From contig NZ_LGHK01000027.1 of the NCBI RefSeq assembly GCF_001908235.1, positions 1 to 64,000 on the forward strand: a stretch of 64,000 nucleotides of DNA. The letters run 5' to 3'. Positions within the stretch are counted from its first letter, which is position 1. The number at the start of each line of letters is the position of its first letter. The notes beneath the pieces are model-generated. The model searched no databases. It worked only from the letters and a program-made list of their open reading frames with translations, and was not told the origin of the DNA. Source of the stretch: Bradyrhizobium sp. NAS96.2. Lineage in GTDB: Bacteria; Pseudomonadota; Alphaproteobacteria; Rhizobiales; Xanthobacteraceae. Both the position numbers and the translations under genes were made by a program. Below are positions 1 to 8,964 of this stretch, one piece after another.

Positions 1-825
1 CCCGTGCCGCCGAAGCAACCGCCGCAGCCGGCGCGCGCCGCCTGCACCAATCCGAACGCGCTCGGCGTTGCCCGCACCGTCGAGATCGACACGACAGGCG
101 GACCGGGCTTCGGCTTCGAGCATTTCAAGCAGCTCGACTTCCTGCGCGACCACGAGGTGGTGCTGACCTTCGACGACGGTCCGTGGCCGGGCAACACGCC
201 GGCGGTGCTGAAGGCGCTCGCGGATGAATGCACCACCGGCATCTTCTTCCCGATCGGCAAGCATGCCACCTATCACCCCGAGATCCTGCGTCAGGTCTAT
301 GCAGCCGGCCACACCGTCGGCTCGCACACCTGGTCGCATGAGAACCTGAACAACAAGAAGCTGACCGAGGATCAGAAGAAGGACGAGATCGAGCGCGGCT
401 TGGCTGCGGTCAAATGGGCGCTCGAGACCTCACCCTCGCCGTTCTTCCGCTTCCCGGCGCTGCAGCACCCGCCGGAGATGGTCACCTATCTCGGCAACCG
501 CAACATCGCGATCTTCTCTTGCGACCTCGACTCCTTCGATTTCAAGTCGAAGAACGCGCAGCAGGTGATCGACACCGTGATGAAGAAGCTCGCCAAGCTC
601 GGCAAGGGCATCATCCTGATGCACGACTTCCAGAAGCACACCGCGGAAGCCCTGCCGACGCTGCTGACGCAGCTCAAGGCCGGCGGCTACAAGGTTGTGG
701 CGATGCGCGCCAAATTCCCGGCGACCGTGCTGCCGCAATACGAGCAGGAGCTCGCCAAGGACGTCAAGCTGCCGACCGTGAGCTCGCGGCCGGTCAACAG
801 CGTCGTCACCACGGTCGATCAGTAA
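1..825 (+). CDS. Polysaccharide deacetylase (NodB-homology, CE4), 5' truncated
   Basis: Carbohydrate esterase family 4 enzyme expected to remove acetyl groups from a cell-wall or exported polysaccharide, probably in the periplasm. The metal-binding motif TFDDGP lies near visible residue 55, the second motif SHTWSH with two metal histidines near 107, and the closing histidine motif LMHDF near 205. The arginine motif is RFPALQ, a slightly unusual form. The frame is open to the left edge and no signal peptide or ribosome site is visible, so the true N-terminus lies outside the window and the GTG at 4 is not a credible start. The substrate cannot be told from sequence. Confidence 0.85.
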   Translation, partial: PVPPKQPPQPARAACTNPNALGVARTVEIDTTGGPGFGFEHFKQLDFLRDHEVVLTFDDGPWPGNTPAVLKALADECTTGIFFPIGKHATYHPEILRQVYAAGHTVGSHTWSHENLNNKKLTEDQKKDEIERGLAAVKWALETSPSPFFRFPALQHPPEMVTYLGNRNIAIFSCDLDSFDFKSKNAQQVIDTVMKKLAKLGKGIILMHDFQKHTAEALPTLLTQLKAGGYKVVAMRAKFPATVLPQYEQELAKDVKLPTVSSRPVNSVVTTVDQ

Positions 826-844
826 GCGCGCCGGCCAAGTCCTG

Positions 845-1402
845 GTGTCTGGATTGCGTATCGAGGGTTTCGTCATCGTCTCCGCCGACGGCCGGTTGGC
901 GAATGCGCGGAACGTGATGCCGGACGAGCTCAAGATCGAGGGCGACAAGCGGTTCTTCACCGCTGCCCTCGACCGCGCCGATCTCGTCGTGCACGGCCGC
1001 CACTCCCAGGAAGAGCAGCCGAACGCGCGGAAGCGGCGCCGCCTGATCCTGACAGCCAAGGTGGCGGCGATTGCGCCCGATCCGGCCAATCCGAAGGCGC
1101 TACTGTGGAATCCCGCCGGCTGCCCGTTCGAGACCGCGAGCCGTGAGGCCGGCGTGACCTCGGGCATGGTCGCCGTCATCGGCGGTCCCGGCGTGTTCGG
1201 CATGTTCATGGACCGTTACGATACGTTCTGGCTCTCGGTCGCAGCGAAGGTGCGCCTCCCCGACGGCGAGCCGTGCTTTCCTGGCGTCCCTGCCCGCACC
1301 CCGCAGCAGGTGCTCGCTGGGCACGGTCTTCACGCCGGCGAAGCGCAACTGATCGATGCCACGCAGGACGTCAGCGTCACGCCATGGCGGCGGATCGGTT
1401 GA
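845..1402 (+). CDS. DHFR-like / RibD C-terminal-like reductase domain protein
   Basis: A 185-residue protein that resembles the dihydrofolate-reductase fold shared by FolA and the C-terminal domain of RibD. Visible family features are the opening strand GFVIVSADGRLA (residues 8-19), a VVHGRHS segment (about 48-54) where the family has a VxGRxT nucleotide-site strand, and VAVIGGPGVFGMFMDRYD (about 108-125), which matches the late IGGxxxF motif. It is diverged, so an NADPH-dependent reductase is only inferred. It starts at a GTG 19 bases after the deacetylase stop and could be cotranscribed with it. No partner gene points to folate or riboflavin synthesis. Confidence 0.6.
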   Translation: MSGLRIEGFVIVSADGRLANARNVMPDELKIEGDKRFFTAALDRADLVVHGRHSQEEQPNARKRRRLILTAKVAAIAPDPANPKALLWNPAGCPFETASREAGVTSGMVAVIGGPGVFGMFMDRYDTFWLSVAAKVRLPDGEPCFPGVPARTPQQVLAGHGLHAGEAQLIDATQDVSVTPWRRIG

Positions 1403-1421
1403 GATCCTAGATTTGTAGTTC

Positions 1422-1538
1422 GTAGGATGGGTGGAGCGCAGCGATACCCATCGATTGCTCGGCACAAGAGATGATGGGTTTCGCGGAGTTTATCATCGGG
1501 CCGCGCTTGCGCGGACCCGTTGGCTCTACCCATCCTAC
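1422..1538. repeat. Palindromic intergenic repeat, GTAGGATGGG family, copy 1
   Basis: The ends are inverted: GTAGGATGGGTGGAGCGCAG at the left and the complementary CTCTACCCATCCTAC at the right. The interior carries a second inverted pair (ACCCATCGATT / GATGATGGGTTT). The same termini recur at 10448-10530, and fused at 12548-12568. It fills the space between the DHFR-like gene and the convergent doxX-like gene. Confidence 0.85.
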
Positions 1539-1549
1539 GCCGCTGTGCC

Positions 1550-2002
1550 CTACACGTCCCCATAGGCCGGGTCGTCGCGGCGCGGACCGCGGCCGTAGCC
1601 GGCGATGATGAACAGCGCGCCGATCAGCGACAGATCCTTCAGCGCATCCATCAGGGTCCTCAGGTTGTCGGGCGCCGGCTGATTCCAGAAATCATGGAAG
1701 TAGAAGGTGACGACGCACACATAGATGATCAGGAGGAGCGCAAAGAACCGCGCCAGCACGTTCACTGCGATCATCAGCCCGGCAAGGATCTCGAAGCCGC
1801 CGACCACAATCGCCAGCAGCTGCATGAACGGCATGCCGACGACGGTTTCGATCTGCTGGGTATACGGCGCGGCGATAGCCGGGATCGTCAGCTTCGCCGC
1901 GATCACATCCGCGGTGGCCTGGATGCCGAACAGCTTGCTCGCTCCCGAATAGAGGAACAGCACGGCAAACAGAATCCGTCCGAAGGTGATGAACGCTGGC
2001 AT
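1550..2002 (-). CDS. DoxX family membrane protein
   Basis: A 150-residue integral membrane protein of the DoxX family. It has four hydrophobic helices: about residues 4-24 (ITFGRILFAVLFLYSGASKL, the family N-terminal signature), 58-80, 83-103 and 122-140. The PFMQLLAIVVGGFEILAGLM segment is the usual DoxX second helix with its Gly-Glu pair. DoxX proteins have been linked to quinol oxidation and redox homeostasis in other bacteria, but no function can be assigned here. The gene lies downstream of maeB on the same strand, separated by about 155 bases with two hairpins, so it is probably a separate unit. Confidence 0.8.
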   Translation of the reverse strand: MPAFITFGRILFAVLFLYSGASKLFGIQATADVIAAKLTIPAIAAPYTQQIETVVGMPFMQLLAIVVGGFEILAGLMIAVNVLARFFALLLIIYVCVVTFYFHDFWNQPAPDNLRTLMDALKDLSLIGALFIIAGYGRGPRRDDPAYGDV

Positions 2003-2033
2003 GGGTCGGCCTCACTGGATGGCAGAAATCGGA

Positions 2034-2073
2034 CGAAGCAGGCGCAGCGATTATGGTCGCTCCGCCTGCTTCG
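2034..2073 (-). terminator. Strong hairpin between maeB and doxX-like gene
   Basis: CGAAGCAGGCG (2034-2044) pairs perfectly with CGCCTGCTTCG (2063-2073). After one mismatch, AGCGA and TCGCT extend the stem and leave a six-base loop. It lies about 85 bases after the maeB stop in the direction of transcription. No long T tract follows, so termination is an inference. Confidence 0.5.
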
Positions 2074-2101
2074 ATCAAATCGAATCCATCTCGGCTCGCG
2101 T

Positions 2102-2146
2102 ACGATGCGGAAAACCGCGCTGCGGCTTTCCGAACATAACGTGCTC
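2102..2146. repeat. Palindromic repeat, GATCCGGAAA...TTTCCGA family, diverged copy
   Basis: The segment contains GGAAAACCGC and GCGGCTTTCC as a hairpin, flanked by ACGATGCGG and CGAACATAACGTGCTC. It aligns with the clearer element at 49413-49459 (CATGATCCGGAAAAG, then GCGGTTTTCCGAATAG). It sits directly downstream of the maeB stop. Confidence 0.6.
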
Positions 2147-2158
2147 AAACAACGCCCG

Positions 2159-4468
2159 TCAGCCGAACAGCGTCGGCTGCGCGCGGCCGGCACGCTCCTG
2201 GGCCTCGACCGCGGCGACCGCGGTCATGTTGAGGATGCCGCGCGCCGTCACGCCGGGGGTGAGGATGTGCGCCGGGCGCGCCGGACCGATCAGGATCGGC
2301 CCCACCGGCAACGCGTTGGCCAGCGATTTGATCATCTGATAGGCGATGTTGGCGGCGTCGAGTGTCGGCATGATCAGGATGTTGGCCTCACCTTCCAGCC
2401 GCGATTGCGGCAGCACCAAGCGCCGCGCCGCGGCCGACAGCGCGGTGTCGCCCTGCATTTCGCCGTCGGCCTCGATCTCCGGATGCTTGTCCTTCAACAG
2501 CTGGGTGGCCCGCCGCATCTTGCGCGAGGAGTCCGTATCATAGCTGCCGAAGTCGGAATGTGACACGAACGCGACCTTCGGCTTGAAGGCGAAGCGCTGG
2601 ACGTGGATCGCCGCCAGCGAGGCCACTTCCGCCAGCTCCTCCGCGCTCGGGTTCGGCCGCACCTGCGTATCGGCGATGAAATGAGCGCCGGTCGAGGTGA
2701 TCATCAGTGCCAGCGCAGCGTAGTCGCTGACCCCCGGCAGGAAGCCAATGATCTCGCGGACATGGCGCAGATGGCTCATGTAGCGGCCCTCGACCCCGCA
2801 CAGCATTGCGTCAGCCTCGCCGCGCGACACCGCCAGCGCCGCGATGACGGTGTTGTTGGTGCGCACCACGGTCCGCGCCGCCTCCGGCGTCACCCCGCGG
2901 CGGCCGGCGACGTCGATATAGGACTGCACGTAGGACCGGTAGCGCGGATCGTCCTCGGGATTGACCAGGTCGAAATCGCGGCCGGCCTTGATCGAAAGGC
3001 CGAAGCGCTTGATGCGGGTCTCGACCACCGACGGACGGCCGACCAGGATCGGCCGCGCCAGCTTCTCCTCCAGCACCACCTGGGTTGCACGCAGCACCCG
3101 CTCATCCTCGCCTTCGGCGTAGATCACGCGCACCGGCTGGGTCTTCGCCTTGGCGAACACCGGCTTCATGGTGATGCCGGAGCGGAACGAGTAGCGTTGC
3201 AGCTCGGCGCAGTATTCGTCGAAGTTCCTGATCGGCCGCGTCGCAACGCCCGACTCCATCGCCGCCTTGGCCACCGCCGGGGCGATGCGCAGGATCAGGC
3301 GCGGATCGAACGGGCTCGGGATCAGCGAGCCCGGGCCGAAGCCCTGGGTCTCGCCGGTCTCGAGGCCATGGGCCACCGCATCCGACGGCGGATCGCGCGC
3401 GAGCTGCGCGATCGCATCCACCGCGGCATGCTTCATCGCCTCGTTGATCGCCGTGGCGCCGACGTCGAGCGCGCCGCGGAAGATGAAGGGGAAGCACAGC
3501 ACGTTGTTGACCTGGTTCGGGAAGTCCGACCGTCCTGTGCAGATCATCGCATCGGGACGCGCCAGCCGCGCCTCGTCCGGCATGATCTCGGGCACCGGAT
3601 TGGCAAGCGCCATCACCAGCGGCTTGTCCCCCATCTGCTTGACCATCTCGGGCTTCAGCACGCCCGGCGCCGACAGTCCGATGAAGATGTCCGCGCCCGG
3701 AATGACGTCGGCCAGCACGCGTGCGTCGGTCTTTTGGGTATAGACCGCCTTCCAGCGATCCATCGTGGTGTTGCGGCCGTCATAGACCACACCGTCGATG
3801 TCGCAGACCCAGATGTTCTTGCGCTGCGCTCCCATCGAGACCAGCAGATTGAGGGTCGCGATCGCAGCGGCGCCGGCGCCGGAGCAAACGATCTTCACAT
3901 CGCTCAGTTGCTTGCCGTTCAGCAGCAGCCCGTTGACGATCGCGGCGGCGACGATGATGGCGGTGCCATGCTGATCGTCGTGGAATACCGGGATCTTCAT
4001 GCGCTCCTTGAGCTGCGCCTCGATCTCGAAGCACTCCGGTCCCCGGATGTCTTCCAGATTGATGCCGCCGAAGGTCGGCTCCAGCGCCGCGACGGTCTCG
4101 ACCACGCGCTCGATCGTGTCGGCCTTGATCTCGATGTCGAACACATCGATGCCGGCGAACTTCTTGAATAGCACCGCCTTGCCTTCCATGACGGGCTTGG
4201 AGGCCAGCGGGCCGATATTGCCGAGGCCGAGCACCGCGGTGCCGTTCGAGACCACCGCGACGAGATTGGCGCGGGCGGTCAGCGTCGCCGCCTCGGCCGG
4301 GTTCTTGGCGATCTCGGTGCAGGCAGCGGCAACGCCCGGCGAATAGGCCAGCGCCAGGTCGCGCTGGTTGGCGAGCGGCTTGATGGCCTGGATCTCGAGT
4401 TTGCCCGGACGCGGCAGCCGGTGATAGGCGAGCGCGGCGTTATGGAGTTCTTCAGACGATGACGACAT
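2159..4468 (-). CDS. maeB: NADP-dependent malic enzyme with C-terminal phosphotransacetylase-like domain
   Basis: Oxidatively decarboxylates malate to pyruvate in the cytoplasm, producing NADPH. The 769-residue length is that of the large MaeB type. The first ~430 residues are the malic enzyme, with [14 protein letters not shown] (about 41-54) near the tyrosine of the active site, [15 protein letters not shown] (about 162-176), and the nucleotide-binding loop [15 protein letters not shown] (about 195-209). The rest (from about 440, [15 protein letters not shown]) is the phosphate acetyltransferase-like domain, which in characterised MaeB proteins is regulatory and binds acetyl-CoA. The start ATG is the first in frame. 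In rhizobia this enzyme supports growth on dicarboxylates. Confidence 0.95.
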   Translation of the reverse strand: MSSSSEELHNAALAYHRLPRPGKLEIQAIKPLANQRDLALAYSPGVAAACTEIAKNPAEAATLTARANLVAVVSNGTAVLGLGNIGPLASKPVMEGKAVLFKKFAGIDVFDIEIKADTIERVVETVAALEPTFGGINLEDIRGPECFEIEAQLKERMKIPVFHDDQHGTAIIVAAAIVNGLLLNGKQLSDVKIVCSGAGAAAIATLNLLVSMGAQRKNIWVCDIDGVVYDGRNTTMDRWKAVYTQKTDARVLADVIPGADIFIGLSAPGVLKPEMVKQMGDKPLVMALANPVPEIMPDEARLARPDAMICTGRSDFPNQVNNVLCFPFIFRGALDVGATAINEAMKHAAVDAIAQLARDPPSDAVAHGLETGETQGFGPGSLIPSPFDPRLILRIAPAVAKAAMESGVATRPIRNFDEYCAELQRYSFRSGITMKPVFAKAKTQPVRVIYAEGEDERVLRATQVVLEEKLARPILVGRPSVVETRIKRFGLSIKAGRDFDLVNPEDDPRYRSYVQSYIDVAGRRGVTPEAARTVVRTNNTVIAALAVSRGEADAMLCGVEGRYMSHLRHVREIIGFLPGVSDYAALALMITSTGAHFIADTQVRPNPSAEELAEVASLAAIHVQRFAFKPKVAFVSHSDFGSYDTDSSRKMRRATQLLKDKHPEIEADGEMQGDTALSAAARRLVLPQSRLEGEANILIMPTLDAANIAYQMIKSLANALPVGPILIGPARPAHILTPGVTARGILNMTAVAAVEAQERAGRAQPTLFG

Positions 4469-4691
4469 GCGTGCTCCCCGCGTTTCCGGCCCAAATTTCT
4501 TGTTTCTGTGCTAATCCAGGCAAAAGTCAGTTGTCCGGCAAATCGAGCTGGATGTGAAGCATGTCCGGCCGCTTGGATGCAACATCCGATAATACCCCCG
4601 TCAACAGGCCTGGACGGCCCAGTTCGCCGATGCTGCACCGTTCGGCCGCAGCTTGGCAATTTTTTTCCCTTGATGATCCGGAGTTGACCGA

Positions 4692-6686
4692 ATGAAGAAA
4701 ATTCTGCTCGGCCTGATCGCGGTCGTCGTGATTGCGATCGGCGGCTTCTTCGGCTTCGACCTCTATACCCAGCGGCGGATCACGAGCGCCGTGGAGGCCG
4801 TATTCGACCAGGTCCGCGCCGAAGGCGGCACGGCGAGCCATGGCCGGATTTCATTCGACCTGATGCAGCGCACCCTGACCATCGGGGATATCGCCGTTGA
4901 AACCGGCACGCAGCCGCCGTTCAGGCTGAAGGCGGCGACCGTGATGGCCTATGGCGTCGACCGATCGGACACCTCGCACTTTTCCGCCGCGAGCCTTGAG
5001 GCCCGCGACGTCGAAATCGATGCCACGATGGGCGACAAGCAGGCCTTCACGCTCAACTACAAGGTGCCGCAGGTCACGGTGAAGGATTTCACCGGACCGA
5101 CCGGTGTTCGTCAACTTCGGAAGTCGGCATCGCTGTTCGATCTCTACGGGTTCGGCCTCACCTATCTGGCCGGCGTCGCCGCCTCGTCGATCACGGCCCC
5201 CCGCCTGACCGGAACGGTCAAGACCGCCACATCAGGTGCCGACAGCATGAACGGCGAATACACTTACTCGAACATTGTGCTCGACAACATCAAGGACGGG
5301 AAGATCGCGTCCAGCAAGACCGACGGCGCCGTCTTCACATTCAACTCCCAGCCCGGGGGCAAGCCACTCAAGACAACCGGCGAGCTCTCGAACATTGTCG
5401 CGACAGATATCGACGTCGGCGCGATGGCGGCGATTTTCGATCCCGCCAAGGCCAACGACGACCGCGACTACCGGGTTCAGGGACATGTTTCGGCCGGTCC
5501 CTACATCATCAACGCCACGCCCGGCCTGAATACGCGGATCGACGGCGTGACGATCGATGAGGTCAGGATCAACCCGTCACGGATGCAGCTGCCGTCGTTG
5601 ATAGCAATGATCCCGCCGCCGGGGAGTCCGCCGCCATCTCCGGCCCAGGCGCGCGAACTGCTGGATAAAATCGCCGGCCTCTACGCCGGCTTCAGCATAG
5701 GAAATGCGGAGATGCACGGGCTCTCGATGGAGGCGCCACAGGCACCGCAGACCCAGCTAAAGCTCTCTTCAATGCGATTCAATTTCGAACGCGGCAAGAT
5801 CGGCGAGCTCGCGGTCGAGGGAATTGACGCCCATGCGCCGAACGGCCCCTTCAAGGTCGGACGCTTCGCGCTGAAGGCGCTCGATGTCGCGAGCTTCCTG
5901 CGACTGTCGTCACAGTTCGCTGGCCAGAAGCCGTCTGCCGAACAGACGCTGGCGCTGTTTCCCCTGATCGAGGGCGTCGAGATCAAGAGTGTCACGGCGC
6001 CCTACAAGGCCACCGGCAAGCCGGTCAACATCGACGTCCTCAGCCTCGATTGGGGTCAGTTCGTCGGAACGATCCCGAGCAAGCTGCGGCTGGTCGCGAA
6101 GATGGCTGCACCGCTGGATGCAACGGATCCGCAGCAGCAGGCACTCGTCGCAGCCGGCATCGACCGGATGGCCGTCGATGCCGATCTCGGCGCTGCCTGG
6201 ACCGAGCCGTCACGGTCGTTCGCGCTCGAGCCGGTCAAGCTCGACATGGCGGGCCTGCTCAATGCATCGGCGAAGCTCGCGCTCGGCAACGTGCCGCGCG
6301 AGGCATTTTCGGTCAGCGCCGCGGAGGCGATTGGCGCAGCCGCGCAGATCGAGGCCGGCACGATCGAGCTTGTTGTCCACGACCTCGGCGTCATCGACCT
6401 CGCGGTCGCCCAGTTCGCCCGCACCCAGAACGTCGGCCGCGACGAGGCGCGCAAGGCCATCCTCGACAGCATCAAGGCGCAGGGCGATGCGATCGGCGGA
6501 GGCAATCCGAATGCGACAGCCCTTGTCACCGCGATCAGCCAGTTCATCGAGACGCCGGGACAGACGCTGGTCATCAAGCTGACCCCGCGCGCCAAAGCGC
6601 CGGCGCTTCAGCTGATGCAACTGCTCAGGACCGATCCGCAATCGGCCCTTGCGCAATTCAAGATCGAGGCCTCGACGGGGCTGTGA
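4692..6686 (+). CDS. Conserved membrane-anchored protein of unknown function
   Basis: A 664-residue protein that I do not recognise. One N-terminal membrane segment (ILLGLIAVVVIAIGGFFGF, residues 4-22) is followed by a long region rich in beta-strand-like stretches, with repeated patterns such as LSNIVATDIDVGAMAAIF and MHGLSMEAPQAPQTQLKLSS. This suggests a periplasmic protein anchored in the inner membrane, as in AsmA- or YdgA/DUF945-type proteins; that resemblance is one of architecture only. A short proline-rich linker (PPPGSPPPSP) lies near residue 305. The start at ATG 4692 follows TTGACCGA. It is divergent from maeB across 223 bases and stands alone as a transcription unit. Confidence 0.7.
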   Translation: MKKILLGLIAVVVIAIGGFFGFDLYTQRRITSAVEAVFDQVRAEGGTASHGRISFDLMQRTLTIGDIAVETGTQPPFRLKAATVMAYGVDRSDTSHFSAASLEARDVEIDATMGDKQAFTLNYKVPQVTVKDFTGPTGVRQLRKSASLFDLYGFGLTYLAGVAASSITAPRLTGTVKTATSGADSMNGEYTYSNIVLDNIKDGKIASSKTDGAVFTFNSQPGGKPLKTTGELSNIVATDIDVGAMAAIFDPAKANDDRDYRVQGHVSAGPYIINATPGLNTRIDGVTIDEVRINPSRMQLPSLIAMIPPPGSPPPSPAQARELLDKIAGLYAGFSIGNAEMHGLSMEAPQAPQTQLKLSSMRFNFERGKIGELAVEGIDAHAPNGPFKVGRFALKALDVASFLRLSSQFAGQKPSAEQTLALFPLIEGVEIKSVTAPYKATGKPVNIDVLSLDWGQFVGTIPSKLRLVAKMAAPLDATDPQQQALVAAGIDRMAVDADLGAAWTEPSRSFALEPVKLDMAGLLNASAKLALGNVPREAFSVSAAEAIGAAAQIEAGTIELVVHDLGVIDLAVAQFARTQNVGRDEARKAILDSIKAQGDAIGGGNPNATALVTAISQFIETPGQTLVIKLTPRAKAPALQLMQLLRTDPQSALAQFKIEASTGL

Positions 6687-6700
6687 TGCCCGCTCCCTGC

Positions 6701-6790
6701 CGTAGCCCGGATGGAGCGAAGCGCAATCCGGGAACAGTGTCGCCGTTGGAGAGACCGCCCCGGATTTCGCTTCGCTCCATCCGGGCTACG
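6701..6790. repeat. Palindromic intergenic repeat, CGTAGCCCGGATGGAGCG family
   Basis: The left end CGTAGCCCGGATGGAGCGAA and the right end TTCGCTCCATCCGGGCTACG are exact reverse complements. The interior has CAATCCGGG against CCCCGGATT. The layout (GTAG, GGATGG, AGCG motifs) is that of the 1422 and 10448 elements, so the two families may be related. The remaining 200 bases up to the aspS stop hold only one hairpin (6945-6977) and no gene that I can support. Confidence 0.85.
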
Positions 6791-6944
6791 CGACAGAAGT
6801 TGCCCGCTTGCGGCCGCGCTGCCAAATATCGAAAAACGACCCATGCAAAGGAGCTGGCGGCTCCCGGCGTTCGGCCAGGCAGCTTGAAAGGTCGGGCAAA
6901 TCAGGGATATATTTCTAATATTCAGAAATTGCGCAAGTACCGCG

Positions 6945-6977
6945 CCTCGCCCCCAAGTAACCGCTTGCGGGGCGAGG
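6945..6977 (-). terminator. Hairpin downstream of aspS
   Basis: CCTCGCCCC (6945-6953) pairs with GGGGCGAGG (6969-6977), and inside this CAAG (6954-6957) pairs with CTTG (6964-6967). It lies 12 bases beyond the aspS stop on the transcribed strand. There is no T tract, so it may stabilise the 3' end rather than terminate. Confidence 0.55.
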
Positions 6978-6988
6978 TGACGACCCGC

Positions 6989-8764
6989 CTAGCCCTTGGC
7001 CGGCAGGTTGGTCCGGATGTGCAGCTCCTTGAGCTGCTTCGGCGTCGCTTCCGACGGCGCGCCCATCAGCAAGTCCATGGCCTGCTGGTTCATCGGGAAC
7101 AGCGAGATCTCGCGCAGATTGTTGGTGCCGCAGAGCAGCATCACGATGCGGTCGAGGCCGGCCGCCATGCCGCCATGCGGCGGGGCGCCATACTGGAACG
7201 CGCGGTACATGCCGCCGAAACGGTCGATGACTTCCTGCTCGCCATAGCCGGCGATCTCGAACGCCTTCACCATCGCTTCCGGCTTGTGGTTGCGGATGCC
7301 GCCGGAGGCGATCTCGTAGCCGTTGCAGGCGATGTCGTACTGGAACGCCTTGATCGTCAGCGGGTCCTGCGTCTTCAGCGCGTCGAGGCCGCCCTGCGGC
7401 ATCGAGAACGGGTTGTGCGAGAAGTCGACCTTCTTGTTCTCCTCGTCATACTCGTACATCGGGAAGTCGACGATCCAGGCGAGCTCGAAGCGGTCCTTGT
7501 CGATCTGGTTCAGCTCCTCGCCGAGCTTGGTGCGCGCGAGGCCCGCGAACTTCCAGAATTTCTCGGGATCGCCGGCGACGAAGAACGCCGCGTCGCCTTC
7601 CTTCAGGCCGAGCTGGTCGCGGATCGCAGCCGTGCGCTCCGGGCCGATGTTGTTCGCCAAGGGACCTGCGCCCTCGCCGCCCTCACGCCACATGATGTAG
7701 CCGAGGCCGGGCTGGCCTTCGCCCTGCGCCCAGGAGTTCATGCGGTCGCAGAACGCGCGCGAACCGCCGCCGGTGCCCGGGATCGCCCAGACCTGGTTCT
7801 TCGGGTCTTCCAGCATCCGCGCGAACACCTTGAAGCCGGAGCCGCGGAAGTGCTCGGAGACTTCCTGCATCACGATCTTGTTGCGCAGATCGGGCTTGTC
7901 GGAGCCGTATTTGCGCACCGCCTCCGCGAATGGAATCCGCGGCCAGTTCTTGGTCACCGGCTTGCCCTTGGCAAAGTCCTCGAACACGCCGGTGATGACG
8001 GGCTCCATCGCCGCGAACACGTCGTCCTGGGTGACAAAGCTCATCTCGACGTCGAGCTGGTAGAACTCGCCCGGCAGGCGGTCGGCGCGCGGGTCCTCGT
8101 CGCGGAAGCAGGGTGCGATCTGGAAGTAGCGGTCGAAGCCCGACATCATCAGGAGCTGCTTGTACTGCTGCGGCGCCTGCGGCAGCGCGTAGAACTTGCC
8201 GGGGTGGATGCGCGAGGGCACCAGGAAGTCGCGCGCGCCTTCCGGCGACGACGCCGTCAGGATCGGGGTCTGGAATTCGAAGAAGCCCTGCTCCTTCATC
8301 CGCTTGCGCATGGAATCGACCACGGCGCCACGGGTCATGATGTTCTGGTGCAGCTTCTCGCGACGCAGGTCGAGGAAGCGGTACTTCAGCCTGATGTCCT
8401 CAGGATATTCCTGCTCACCGAACACTGGCAGCGGCAGCTCGGCCGCCGGGCCAAGCACCTCGATCTCCTTGATGTAGATCTCGACCATGCCGGTCGGCAG
8501 TTCCGGATTGTCGGTGCCGGCGGGGCGGCGGCGGACCTTGCCGTCGATCCGCACCACCCATTCCGAACGGAACTTCTCGACCTCGGCGAACGCCGGCGAG
8601 TCCGGATCGGCCACGCACTGGGTGATGCCGTAATGGTCGCGCAGATCGACGAACAACACGCCGCCATGGTCGCGGACCCGGTGAACCCAGCCTGAGAGCC
8701 GGACCGTCTGGTCGATATCGCTCTCACGGAGCGCGCCGCATGTGTGTGACCGGTAGCGATGCAT
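6989..8764 (-). CDS. aspS: Aspartate-tRNA ligase
   Basis: Class II aminoacyl-tRNA synthetase that charges tRNA-Asp in the cytoplasm. The protein is 591 residues, the usual bacterial length including the GAD insertion. An N-terminal OB-fold anticodon-binding domain (about 1-110, opening [17 protein letters not shown]) is followed by the catalytic core with motif 2 [10 protein letters not shown] (about 218-227) and motif 3 around [11 protein letters not shown] near the C-terminus. Alphaproteobacterial enzymes of this type are often non-discriminating and also charge tRNA-Asn, which is then amidated by GatCAB; this is known for the family and was not tested here. The ATG follows a GGAGGAG site about 20 bases upstream on that strand. 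Confidence 0.97.
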   Translation of the reverse strand: MHRYRSHTCGALRESDIDQTVRLSGWVHRVRDHGGVLFVDLRDHYGITQCVADPDSPAFAEVEKFRSEWVVRIDGKVRRRPAGTDNPELPTGMVEIYIKEIEVLGPAAELPLPVFGEQEYPEDIRLKYRFLDLRREKLHQNIMTRGAVVDSMRKRMKEQGFFEFQTPILTASSPEGARDFLVPSRIHPGKFYALPQAPQQYKQLLMMSGFDRYFQIAPCFRDEDPRADRLPGEFYQLDVEMSFVTQDDVFAAMEPVITGVFEDFAKGKPVTKNWPRIPFAEAVRKYGSDKPDLRNKIVMQEVSEHFRGSGFKVFARMLEDPKNQVWAIPGTGGGSRAFCDRMNSWAQGEGQPGLGYIMWREGGEGAGPLANNIGPERTAAIRDQLGLKEGDAAFFVAGDPEKFWKFAGLARTKLGEELNQIDKDRFELAWIVDFPMYEYDEENKKVDFSHNPFSMPQGGLDALKTQDPLTIKAFQYDIACNGYEIASGGIRNHKPEAMVKAFEIAGYGEQEVIDRFGGMYRAFQYGAPPHGGMAAGLDRIVMLLCGTNNLREISLFPMNQQAMDLLMGAPSEATPKQLKELHIRTNLPAKG

Positions 8765-8964
8765 AGTCGTTCCAAAAACTGATGTCGGAGGAGAATCGCG
8801 GTAGGAAAATTCCTATCCGAAGGCGCTGGGTTTACCCGAGCCCGCCCGGGGCGGCAACCGAGGGAACGCCCGCTTTTGGCCCGAAACTGCAGATTTTGCG
8901 GCGGTCCAACGCCAATTGGCCGCCAATCGTTTGCCTATTCGGCCCGCAGGCCTATCTTCCCGGT

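Noticed and set aside
2603..4171. 522-codon open frame on the plus strand opposite maeB
   Set aside because: Antisense shadow, composition dominated by Arg/His/Asp; maeB is unambiguous.
6050..8695. 881-codon plus-strand frame crossing the unknown gene, a repeat and aspS
   Set aside because: It runs through two real genes in other frames and an intergenic palindrome; no protein-like pattern.
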